DNA of 64,000 nt from Osedax fenrisi (Eukaryota > Annelida > Polychaeta > Sabellida > Siboglinidae): positions 23,729,944-23,793,943 of the forward strand of contig OZ025243.1 in assembly GCA_964019155.1 (NCBI GenBank), read 5' to 3'. The number at the start of each line of letters is the position of its first letter. The stretch's first letter is position 1. Under the pieces are notes generated by a model that saw only the letters and a list, made by a program, of their open reading frames with translations, made no database searches and had not been told where the DNA came from. Positions 10,592-20,737 of the stretch are shown here, piece after piece. The position numbers were made by a program, and so were the translations under genes.

Positions 10592-11529
10592 TTAAAATCA
10601 AACGAATTTATTCATAACCATATAATTTAAGTATTGATTATAAATATATTAAAAACAATTATTTAAAAGAAGTTTATTAATTATAAAGCTGAATATATAA
10701 AAACAAATAAATATACATACATATATATATATAATATATATATTAAATTAAATTAATATATTACATATAAAATAGATGAATATTCAATGTTATAATTATA
10801 TTATTATCACGTACAGTGTACTTCGTACATTATAATTTACCAATTAAAGAAATATATATTAATATATATGAGGGATTAAATATTATATAAGTTTAGAAAT
10901 AATTAAATAAATATGACCATTTAGTTATCTTTTTTAACCCAAGTATAACTTTTGTCAAATGAAATCATAAACTAAAATTAAGTAATAACATAAATATTCA
11001 TTAATTATATAACATATTAGTTATTTATATTTTTTATATTCTAAGGTAGAGCGAGAATGCGTGTAAATAAATGCAACATAGTAAATAATATACGGGTCGA
11101 TACATAGTATTTACATAGACATGATTATTTTGTGTACATGTTTTAATGTATAGAGTTAACAATTACACCATTGTAAACAAATACATACTAAAAATGTGTA
11201 TTAATGCGGGTTTTTTAAGTTTGTTTATTTTGAAAACAATAATTAAATTTAAAATTAATTAAATAATCTTAAAATATTTTATTTTTATTAAATTAATGTT
11301 TCGAATATAATAATAATTATTTTTATAATTCACAATTTAATAGTAACATCATGAAACATTTATATTGTATATATATATTACATATTTATATATTAGGAGT
11401 ATATTCAGAGATGAGGTTATTTTGTAAAATATTAAATAAATAGCATTACTTATATATTTTTAAATTATATTTAATAAGTATTCCTTTATTATAATATATC
11501 TATATATATATTCGTCTAAACATACTTTA
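10592..11529. other. Very AT-rich non-coding stretch
   Basis: No reading frame, inverted repeat or known family seen. A second MADF half-exon on - was looked for here and not found. Confidence 0.35.
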
Positions 11530-11600
11530 AGTGGTGCGCGGCGGGCTCGTACGCCGAGGCCGCAGGCCGAGCCGTCCCTACCTCGACGTTAACGGATAGG
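11530..11600. other. GC-rich islet with inverted GGCTCG/CGAGCC
   Basis: About 70 bp at roughly two thirds G+C sits in DNA near one fifth G+C. It contains GGCTCG and CGAGCC in inverted orientation around CCGAGGCCGCAGGC, with GAGGCC repeated. It can fold into a hairpin. No gene found; see the following block. Confidence 0.5.
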
Positions 11601-12640
11601 AAAATAATTTTATTAAATTGAGGTGTGATTTTTTTTCAAAATTTTTCAAAATCTCTTGCCCATAAAAGTCTTTTTCCGTCAAAAATCTCAACAAAGTGTA
11701 TTCTTAAATTCAAATAATGCTCGATTTGAAATTTTTTTTTGTCAATGTAATTATATGAGGTTAGATACCCGAAATATATTTAGGAATACAAAGTATGCGC
11801 ACACTCATTTTCATCTACGGGCAATATTTCGCGTAGTATTTTGGGTTTTTATCGTTAAAATTTAATATTTAATATTTTGTATAAATTCAAATAATTAAAA
11901 TTCGCCGAAAGGAAAACGTAAGGAAAACGTCGGGAGATAAAGTGGGGCAGCGGGGGTAACATGAATGATTTACTTTTTTGAATATGTATTCACGCGATAC
12001 CAATAATCGTTAAATAGTGTATTTTTTGATCGATTTACGTAATCGAAAAATTTAAATTCGCCGCAAATTTTTAATAACACACATTATCGTGGAGAATTTT
12101 ATCGTAAATAATTTCGTAAAAATGAGTTTCTTTAATTTCGAATACATTACGTAGATTTACGAAATGGTACTTCCGGTTTGAATATCTAAATAAAAACAAG
12201 TGCATCGGAATTTATTTACCCGTATTATTGAGGTGAAATTCAAGAACGAGTAAAATCGAGTTTATATTAATTATTTCCTATCTATGCCATGTAAAAATTA
12301 ATTATTAAACATAGGTGATACGGTGATGTAAAAAATCAAAATCTACAATAATTATTCGATTTCAATAATTTTAACTTTATTAAATAGTTAATTAAAATAG
12401 AATATACTTTGATAAATTGTGACTTCTTATGTTTAATATTCTTCGAGCTACGTCCGAAAAAGTGAAAAATACATGATTTTAGAATAGTCTATTTGACCGA
12501 CTTCCGGTAATATTTTCGTATAAATTATGGATTCATCAGATTAGGAGTACGAAAATACATGTAATAAAATCAGAAAAATCATTAAAATATGAATAATAGG
12601 GTTTCCATCTCTGTTTTAATATTTCGCCAAATGTCATCAT
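11601..12640. other. Moderate-G+C non-coding block of unknown origin
   Basis: G+C is visibly higher than the flanks, with many CG dinucleotides and T/A homopolymer runs. An open frame at 11656-11865 has no family features. A G-rich string, GATAAAGTGGGGCAG near 11936, recalls the ends of the TA-flanked transposons elsewhere in this window, but no mate was found. Confidence 0.35.
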
Positions 12641-12699
12641 TATCTGGTCAAAGAAAAAAATATAGATTTATAAAAAAATATTTTTAGTTATATTTATTG

Positions 12700-13590
12700 T
12701 CACTGTTGTATTTAGGTTGGGTTAAGTTTTAATATTGGTAGATTTTTTTTAGCTGCATTACTTCCCGTGTGAGTCTATAAAAGCATATTCATTTATATTA
12801 TTATTTTCACAGTTGTGGTTAGGTTGGGTTAAGTTTTAATTTATATAGGTTTTTTTAAGCTGCATTACTTCCCGAGTGAGCCTATACAAGGATATTTGCA
12901 CAGTTGTTGTTAGGTTGGGTTATGTTTTAATTTGTGTAAGTTTTTTTTTAGCTGCATTACTTAACGAGTTAACCTATAAAAGCATATTCATTTATATAGT
13001 TATTTTCACAGTTGTGGATAGGTTGGGTTAAGTTTTAATTTGTGTAGGTTTTTTTAGCTGCATTAATTCCCGAGTGAGCCTATAAAAGTATAGTGATATA
13101 TATGTGTGTTGTCATTGATATTTGGAGTATTAGTTATTTTGATTGTTGTTGTTAATTGGATTAAGTTTTAATATTAGTGGTTTTTTTTAGCTGCATTACT
13201 TTCCGAGTGAGCCTATAAAATAATATTTATTTATATTGTTATTTTCACAGTTATGGTTAGATTGGATTACGTTTTAATATTTATGGTTTTTTTAGCTGCA
13301 TTACTTACCGAGTGAACCTATAAAAGTATAGTGATATGTGTGTGTATGTTTTTATTGATATATTGAGTTTTAGTTATCGTCATTATTTCGAATAGGTTGG
13401 GTTAAGTTTTAATATTCGTAGGTTTTTTTTATCCGCATTACTTCCCAAGTGAGCCAAATAAAGCTAAATGCATATACTTTTTTTAGTTGCATTACATATA
13501 TATGTATACTATATACCTATATACCTAGCTGCATTTCATCACCAAGTGAACCTTACGATCGAACACGGGCGAAGCCGGCCACCCACCCTA

Positions 13591-13592
<2 letters not shown>
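12700..13592 (-). repeat. Interspersed element with internal ~105-bp tandem repeats, copy 1
   Basis: Some seven units of 100-120 bp repeat in tandem at 12700-13465. Each holds AGGTTGGGTTAAGTTTTAAT, a T run, AGCTGCATTACTTCCCGAG and TGAGCCTATAAAAG. They run into a non-repeated head (13466-13592) with TAGCTGCATTTCATC, GTGAACCTTACGATCG and GGGCGAAGCCGG. The same head plus one or two units occurs inverted at 19116-19357 and 19411-19611, so this is a mobile family and not a local satellite. The head abuts (TA)n at 13593-13632. No coding capacity; a Helitron-like or Penelope-like origin is possible but unproven. Confidence 0.7.

Positions 13593-13632
<40 letters not shown>
13593..13632. repeat. (TA)n microsatellite
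   Basis: A perfect TA tract of about 20 units joins the head of the tandem-repeat element to the L2-like copy. Confidence 0.95.
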
Positions 13633-13635
<3 letters not shown>

Positions 13636-13649
13636 ATAAAATATATATT

Positions 13650-14960
13650 AAACCCCCTATCCCCACTATCACCCCCGAAGAACTACCATTCCTCTTCGAC
13701 AAATCTTTCGATGAAAAACTTTCCATCACCCTTTCCACCCTTCCATCCCCTGTCATTCCCAACACTCCCATCACCTTTCCCTTCTCCCTTGAACAATTTT
13801 AATCTCCCCCACTTGATCAATTCATCTCCCTTCTCAAATCGACCACCTCAACCTCATCAATTGATCCTATATCCCTCCCAATACTAAAGCAGATAATGAA
13901 CACTGTTCAACCCCCCTTCATCAAATCATTTGGCTTCACTTTCTTCCGGCTCCGTCCCTCCCAATTTTAAAAAATCAGTCATCACCCCTATACTTAAAAA
14001 TCCCCACCTTGATTCTCTATCTCCCTCCAACTAAGGACCCATCTAGAACCTCTCAATCCATGCTAAGATCCTTGAACGTGTTATCTCCTCCCAACTTATC
14101 ACATACCTTACAATCAACAACATCCCCAACATATTTCAGAGTGCCTACCTTCCCCACAAATCCACTGAATCCGCGCTAACACTTATTACATCTGCAGTCA
14201 TGACTTACTCTTCGTTATAAATAATAACCGTGGCTCCATACTCGTCTTCCTTGACATGTCTTCCGCCTTTGACACCCTTGACCACAACTTCTTCATCCAC
14301 CGTGTTTCAACCATTGGCATTATTGGCATCGCCCTCAATTGGTTCACCTCTTAGATTTCCAATCGTTCTTCCACTGTCAAGATCAACTCACACTCATCTC
14401 CCCCTCTAATCACCCATGGTGTTCCCAATGGTTCTCTTATTTGTCCCCTCTCCATTGCTGTTACCATAGCCTCCTCCTATATACTCCCCTTATTCGACTA
14501 TTGCAACAACCTCCTATTCTATCTCCCGCCTACAAACTTATTAAACTGCAACGTCTTCAAAATTCTGTAGTACGTTGCATCCATCTACTTCCCCGTCGTT
14601 CCTCTGATTCCTCAAACAACTACACTGGCTCCCAGTCTACTACCGTATTAAATATAAACTTTCCCTGATATTCTACAAAGCCATACATCACAATTCCCCG
14701 GACTACATTGTCTCCCATCTCCATCTACACACACCCACTACTCCAATCCATACTCGATCCTCCAACACCTTTCTCCTTACTACATCCCACCTACATAACC
14801 TCCATTCCTCACATATACGCTCCTTTGCCCTATCTGCCCCTTATCATTGTAACTCATACCCTACCACCTTCGAATAATGACATCAACCTCCTCCTTCAAA
14901 CGTCATCTAAAGACATACTTTTTCTCCCATGCTTTCCCCCCAACATAATAATCTCTCTCA
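13650..14960 (+). pseudogene. L2/CR1-like LINE RT, internally deleted
   Basis: Spread over three frames on +: the linker (SFDEKLSITLSTLP), then SSIDPISLPILKQI (13860-13900), motif A VFLDMSSAFDTLDHN (14245-14290), LNWFTS (about 14335), and THGVPNGSLICPL (14410-14450, equal to GVPQGS.LGP). The signal then jumps at once to FDYCNN, NLL and LQRLQNSVVRCIH (14490-14585), the RT C-terminal region, and ends with SSFKRHLKTYFFSHAF (about 14890-14935). The block that normally holds YADD is gone. The coding strand is strikingly C/T-rich and far less AT-rich than the surroundings. Many stops; dead. Confidence 0.78.
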
Positions 14961-15268
14961 CGGACGGCCGATTTATCATGCACAGCGTAGTCCTAAAACC
15001 AAAAAAATTAAAAGTAAGTAAGTATATATGTATTATGTAGTATGTTTTGAATAATTTTGCCTATATTAGCATTATTATATGTAGATCCGTGTTACGATAA
15101 TGAACAAGATGTATAATTGCGGGTATACTCTAAAATAGTCAAATATAATATTCAGAGGGGTGCGTAGTATCGCGCACTATCGCGAGACATAACCAGACCG
15201 CCATCATTATTTCAAAATTCACTCCACTCTAAAATGAATAATTAATATAATATTATATATATACATAT

Positions 15269-15328
<60 letters not shown>

Positions 15329-15578
15329 ATATAATTAAATACCATTTGTTAAACATTTTTAAGATGTTTCGAATGTGAAACAATTATAGGAGTATTAAGC
15401 CTGTTTTCTATTAATACAAATTGTTCATATACTCAACAAAATAGCAATTCTATAATGTGTTTAAGTAATGAACATTGTGTGACATATCTTTATTATTTTG
15501 TAAAGACAAATTATATTGGAACTACAAAAAATAAAATAAGTTATGTTAGTTTTTATATATGGATACTATACATTTTAG

Positions 15579-15652
<74 letters not shown>

Positions 15653-16070
15653 CATTGTAATTATAAATAATTATTTTCATAAATATAACGGTATAATTTA
15701 AAAAAATACAGCATTAATTAAGCTTTAAACGTTTCATGATAACAAATAAACTATATTATCATATTAGCGAATATAATATATTAAACATAACATCCGTGCC
15801 AGACAAGAAATAATTGCATTTTAAATAATATGTATATGTGAAATTATACTGTTATAAAAAAAGACAGTTTAAAACAAAATATATATATTTGCATATAAAA
15901 TAAATAATATGTAAATATAGAACAATATTTGTAACTTATAAAGTATATATTTATTAATTGTACTTACAAAATATGTTTTACAAAAACCTAAAATATCAAA
16001 AATATATTTGGTTTTAATTATATATTAACTAATAGATTAAACAAAAATGTGTCTCTAAAACTATATGTAT
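14961..16070. other. Non-coding with two long (TA)n tracts
   Basis: Contains (TA)n at about 15271-15324 and 15582-15637, and a short GTATCGCGCACTATCGCGAG string near 15166. A 71-codon open frame at 15455-15670 is half encoded by the TA tract and has no other support. Confidence 0.5.
15582..15652. repeat. Long (TA)n microsatellite (representative of many)
   Basis: About 56 bp of perfect TA. Similar long tracts lie near 15271, 17179, 18068, 19360, 25687, 27001, 28293, 30613, 31388, 36015, 36665, 52298, 57298, 57590, 58183, 60563 and 61429. They create open frames rich in Ile-Tyr that are not genes. Confidence 0.95.
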
Positions 16071-16155
16071 AACTAAATGGTTCGAAACCTTTTAGTTATT
16101 ATTTAATTATCTATAGTAAGTAATAATATAGCTTATTTACTATCGAGTATATAGG

Positions 16156-16202
<47 letters not shown>

Positions 16203-16560
16203 AAATAGTATAGAGTATACTCTATATATATATATATATATATATATATCGCCTATATACTCGATAGTAAATAATCTCGATGTGGAGAGGCTTGACTTGT
16301 ATTGCAATATATAAAACCTTTAGAACAATTAGAAGTACAACTAAAGGGTTCGAAACCCTTTAGTTAGCATTTAATAAAAAAGTAAAGGGTTATAAACCTT
16401 TAGTTATTATTTAATAAAAACTAAAGGTTTTCAAAAACCCTTTAGTTGTAATTTACTAAAAAGGTAAAGGTTTACCAAAACCCTTTAGTTTTGCTTTAAT
16501 TAACTAAATGTTTTTTATATATAAAAACCTTTACCTCGTATTTAACGAAAACTAGTTGTT
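16071..16560. repeat. Tandem array of ~42-bp hairpin units
   Basis: About six units, each a palindrome of the type CTAAAGGGTTCGAAACCC followed by TTTAG and an ATTTAATAAAAA spacer. One unit is at 16071-16112 and the rest at about 16336-16555. The array is split by the palindrome at 16135-16272. Units have diverged by compensating changes in places (AGGGTT/AACCCT, AGGTTT/AAACCT), so the hairpin is largely kept. No known family. Confidence 0.7.
16135..16272. repeat. 138-bp palindrome with (TA)n core
   Basis: ATTTACTATCGAGTATATAG at 16135 is mirrored exactly by its reverse complement ending at 16272. Adding the TA runs, the arms reach about 50 bp without mismatch. The loop is GTAAATAGTATAGAGTATAC. 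It lies inside the hairpin-unit array. Confidence 0.9.
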
Positions 16561-17172
16561 TTTTTTAGTCATTATTGTTAACAGTGCAGTATAATACGAT
16601 TATATACATTTAATCCTAATAATACTCATCGCTAATTAATATAATAACTACTAATAACTATACTTTCATTTTTTAAATATAGAATATTCTATTTTATATA
16701 ACATATATTAAATGATATATTAGATTGTTTATCATGATTATTTGAAGTCAGTAATATTTAAGTTGAAAATTGATTCATAGTATGTTCATAGTTCAATTAA
16801 ATCGATATATCATATAGTATATATGAAAAGTTCAATTAGATTTATTATAAAATAAATTATTAATAATGTTAGTATTACAAAATATTTAAAACATCATTAT
16901 TCCGAAACATTGAAAATATGTAAAAAAAAATATTATATTAATAATTATCTTTATATTACTAATAGATGATGGTGGACAGAGGCTGCGAACCTGTTATATC
17001 ATCTAATGAATCGGTAGAAATATGTTATAATCACCCGTATAGTTAATATCAAATGTTATAGTGTACTTTCACTATCATTAATATATATATATATATATAT
17101 ATATTAATGCTCGTGAATATAAAATAAAACTAAATGTTGTATAATTTTCCTTAATTATATAATTATGGTATG

Positions 17173-17223
<51 letters not shown>

Positions 17224-17310
17224 GTATAGCATGTACTTTTTATATTGTGTACTAATACATTTTATTTTATACTTTAATTTATATATGATATTACCTTACT
17301 TACATTAATC
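16561..17310. other. Non-coding AT-rich stretch with (TA)n
   Basis: Holds (TA)n tracts near 17083 and 17179-17222. No reading frame or repeat family recognised. Confidence 0.4.
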
Positions 17311-17878
17311 AAGTAATGCATTCACAAATATTATTGTTATTTTTATTGTTATTGTAATTTGGTGGAGTCCTTTCATCCCATCCAAGAACTTAGATGAAGT
17401 TTTTACATATAACCACATATAGCTCTAATTTCTATTCGAATCCACTTATAGGTTAAGGCATCCATATTTTTAACGAGAGCGGATCATTTATTTATACACG
17501 ATTATATAAGCTTATAGTAATTGTATTGGATGAAATGACTCCAACAAATAAAAAATATCAATAACAATAACAATAACATAGATTTGTGAATGCATTACTT
17601 TATTAATATATGCAATTGAAGCCCACTTGACTAGGCGTCAGATACATTACTAGGCGTCAGAAACACAATCACTAGGATACGGGTTCGTGCATCGTCCGGA
17701 CCATTAAAATAGGTCTTAAAATAATATTGAGAAGTGATCTTAAGACAATATATAATTTGAAAGTCCAGATCACTTCTAAATATTATTTTAAGACCTATTT
17801 TAATAGTCCGGACGATGCTCGAACCCAATATCTACTGCTTATGTTTCTGACGCATAGCCAATTGAGTTACACAGGCAA
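17311..17878. mobile_element. Palindromic, inside-out cluster of tRNA-derived SINE pieces
   Basis: Four SINE segments lie together: a 3' half on - (about 17311-17518), a 3' tail on + (17524-17576), a 5' tRNA-like half on + (about 17630-17745), and a 5' half on - (17768-17878, with GCCTGTGTAACTCAATTGG box A and GGGTTCGAGCATCGTCC box B on the minus strand). The two outer pieces could be one minus-strand SINE split by a block holding an inverted copy. The flank AAGTAATGCATTCACAAAT at 17311 recurs inverted at 17583-17601, so the duplication took flanking DNA with it. Confidence 0.68.
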
Positions 17879-18063
17879 TTAAGTTATTAAATATGTATAT
17901 AATAACATACATTAATTATATGTGTAAATAAATATAAATCACTGATGTTATATGATTTAAAAATAAACAGGTAATATAATCATTGATGAATATATACTAA
18001 TATTTATTTATTTACATCTTATATATATATATATATATATAAATATATATATTGAAAATAGAG

Positions 18064-18113
<50 letters not shown>

Positions 18114-19110
18114 CATTATTACCCATAGCTAAAAACCTATTGGTTTGTCATATATTAACGACATGTAAAAATGATTATTGTAATAATTTAAGCCCACTTA
18201 ATGAATTCAATGTAACTACTGATAAATGTTATCTTATACTATTCAAATTATATATATACCGTAAATAAAATATACTATATACTAATATATATTAAATAAT
18301 GTAATATACATATATGATATATTTTGTAATGCAATCAATATATAATAAAATTAATATATAATTAATTTAAATTATATAGTATTATTTATTTTTTTAATAT
18401 TTAACATTTATTTTATTTTTTTAATTTTATATTTGTTATATTATAAATAATGATGTTAATTAATTAACAATAGGCACTACATATATAATAAATAACAAAT
18501 AAGTAATATATAAAATAATTAATATTTGTAAATATATATAATTGAATCTAATTAAATATACTTCATTTAGATATAAGTTTATATGGACTATGTGTAAATT
18601 GTCGTGACAATTTTAATTTAAATGATTATTATATAAATAAAACGTGTATTAAAGGATGTTAGTTTAAAGTATACGTTAAGATATTATATATTATATCATA
18701 CTATTTACGATAACACATAACTATTAAAATGATAATAATATAATTATTTTTTAAGTATTTAAATATTAAATATATTTATAATATTAATAATATAGTAATA
18801 TTATTAAAAACATAACAAACTTATATCAAATATAGTATCAAAGTAATAAATTAATTAGGAAAAGTTATGTATACTAATGTTTAATCTATATTTCAGAGTA
18901 TTCATTTATAATAAAGTGTGTACACTATAGTGTATATTTAAACAAATTACAATTATAAATAACTAAAATAACTACCCATAATCTAAAACTAGAATAACAA
19001 ATATATGGAGTTTAGATAATTGATAATACGTATGAAATACAAATAATTTTAATTTTTTAATTATTTATTGCAAAAAAACGTATAGGCCTCCATAAGAATT
19101 GCATGTATAT
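17879..19110. other. Very AT-rich non-coding stretch with (TA)n
   Basis: Contains (TA)n at about 18020-18040 and 18068-18109. No coding signal or repeat family was recognised. Confidence 0.4.
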
Positions 19111-19115
19111 ATATA

Positions 19116-19349
19116 CTAGCTTGCTGGAGTCCGGCTTCGACCATGATCGATCGTAAGGTTCACTTAGTGATGTAATGCAGCTAGGTATATAGGTATATAG
19201 TATACATATATATGTAATACAGCTAAAAAAAAGTATATGCATTTATAGGCTCACTCGAGGTGTAATGCAGCTAAAAAAACCTACCAATATTAAAATTTAA
19301 CCCAACCTAATTATAAAAGTGAAAATAATTAAATCTCAAAATACCAATG

Positions 19350-19357
<8 letters not shown>
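19116..19357 (+). repeat. Tandem-repeat element family, copy 2
   Basis: Head with GGAGTCCGGCTTCG, GATCGTAAGGTTCACTTAGTG, ATGCAGCTAGGTATATAGGT, then one unit with AGGCTCACTCGAG, AATGCAGCTAAAAAAACCTA and TAACCCAACCTAA. It is inverted relative to the copy at 12700-13592. The head again touches a short TA tract (19107-19115). Confidence 0.75.
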
Positions 19358-19406
<49 letters not shown>

Positions 19407-19410
19407 ATTA

Positions 19411-19611
19411 GCTGGCTGGGGCTAGGCTTCGCCCGTGTTCACTAGTAGGGTTCACTTTGTGATGTAATGCAGCTAGGTATATAAGTATATAGTATACATA
19501 TATATATGTAATGTAGCTAATAAAACTAACAACTAAAAACTACCAATATTAAAAATTAACCTAACTTAACCAAAACAATGACAATAACTAATAAATATAA
19601 ATTTCCCCTTT
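19411..19611 (+). repeat. Tandem-repeat element family, copy 3
   Basis: Same head as copy 2 (GGGGCTAGGCTTCGCCCGTG, GGGTTCACTTTGTGATG, TGCAGCTAGGTATATAAG) with a degenerate unit after it. It starts right after (TA)n at 19360-19404. Confidence 0.75.
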
Positions 19612-19678
19612 ATGCATGTACTTGTATTGGGTAAATACAAGTCACTTCCTTTATGATACGTATAATATATAGAATAGA

Positions 19679-19983
19679 TCTCCTTCGTGCTATGAATGTA
19701 AATAGATAATTAGGTGACCCATTAAAATAATTGCAATATAATATTTTATAATTAATAAATTAATTAATAAAAAATAATATGATATTAGTATAATTATATA
19801 TTTAATTTACTCGATTTCCTGTTTACAAAATTATTATTATGTATGCAGTATCAATTTCATTAAGTAGTTTTATTTGTAAATATAATGTTTCCAGACTTGA
19901 TTGTATTTATTGTAAAAGATAATTTCATAGAAAATTATTTATAAGTTTCAGTTTCGAGAAGCTTTTCTATATATAATTATACT
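19679..19983 (+). repeat. Interspersed repeat shared with 63290-63600, copy 1
   Basis: Aligns with 63290-63600 in the same orientation. Shared blocks include ATTGCAATATAATATT, ATAATTAAATAT/TAATTATATATTTAAT, TACTCGATTTC, ATTTCATTAA and GATAATTTCATAGAAAATTA, followed by TTTATAAGTTT. No coding signal; class unknown. Confidence 0.65.
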
Positions 19984-19991
19984 TGATAGAT

Positions 19992-20737
19992 ATGAATGAA
20001 TGAATGAAATCAGTTTATAGACATACGACATACTATATAATATCATACGTCTATGGAGGATCAGTGAAAGCCTAAGCTTTATTTGGTCGATACCTCCAAT
20101 ATGTTCATGTACAGATTACAATATTAGTAAAAGTAATAATATAATAATAATGATTCATGTGTTAGCATTCTTTGTAATATAATTAAATAGTAAATGAACA
20201 ATAACATAGAAGATACATATATATATATATATATATAAATTAATAAAAATAATAAAACACTATTCATGAACATAAGTTATCATCATATTTCAATCCATTA
20301 CATATGGTCCACATATACATATCCATTACATTAAAGTAAATAATAAAATAAGATAATAAAATAATTGTATAATATTAAAATGTACTAAAATATATATTAG
20401 TAAAATATGTAACTTTATAATATTGTAATATTGAGAACTTGTTAATAAAAATAGTAATTATTAAAAGTATTAATAGTAAATTATTATAAATATGTGTAAA
20501 ATAAAAATATATAAAAGTATGTTATAAAATTAAAACTACTAAACAAAAATTAATCATATTTCAATAAGACGTTCAATGACGCCACATTCCTGTCAAATTA
20601 CTGATGACTAATAATAATACCAATAATAATTTAAAAAATATTTAAAACAATAAATGACACAAGATGTAAAACAAATATAAATATTAAAAAAATAAATATT
20701 AAAATATATAAAAAAACTAATATTTTAATGTTTTTTT
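19992..20737 (-). mobile_element. 3' UTR and (ATTC)n tail of the minus-strand LINE
   Basis: Downstream of the ORF2 stop on -, the sequence runs to a GAATGAATGAATGAA tract at 19992-20008, i.e. (ATTC)n on the LINE strand. The last 100 bases (GGCTTTCACTGATCCTCC, then TGTCTATAAACTGA) recur next to a (CATT)n tract at 27780-27865 on +, which supports a shared LINE 3' end. Confidence 0.55.

Noticed and set aside
11656..11865. 69-codon frame in the compositional island as a gene
   Set aside because: No domain, no supporting splice sites, length within chance.
15455..15670. 71-codon open frame
   Set aside because: Second half is (TA)n; the first half has no family features.
16336..16560. Telomere-like repeats (AACCCTTTAG)
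   Set aside because: Units are 42-bp palindromes and not short telomeric units; the motif is CCCTTTAG.
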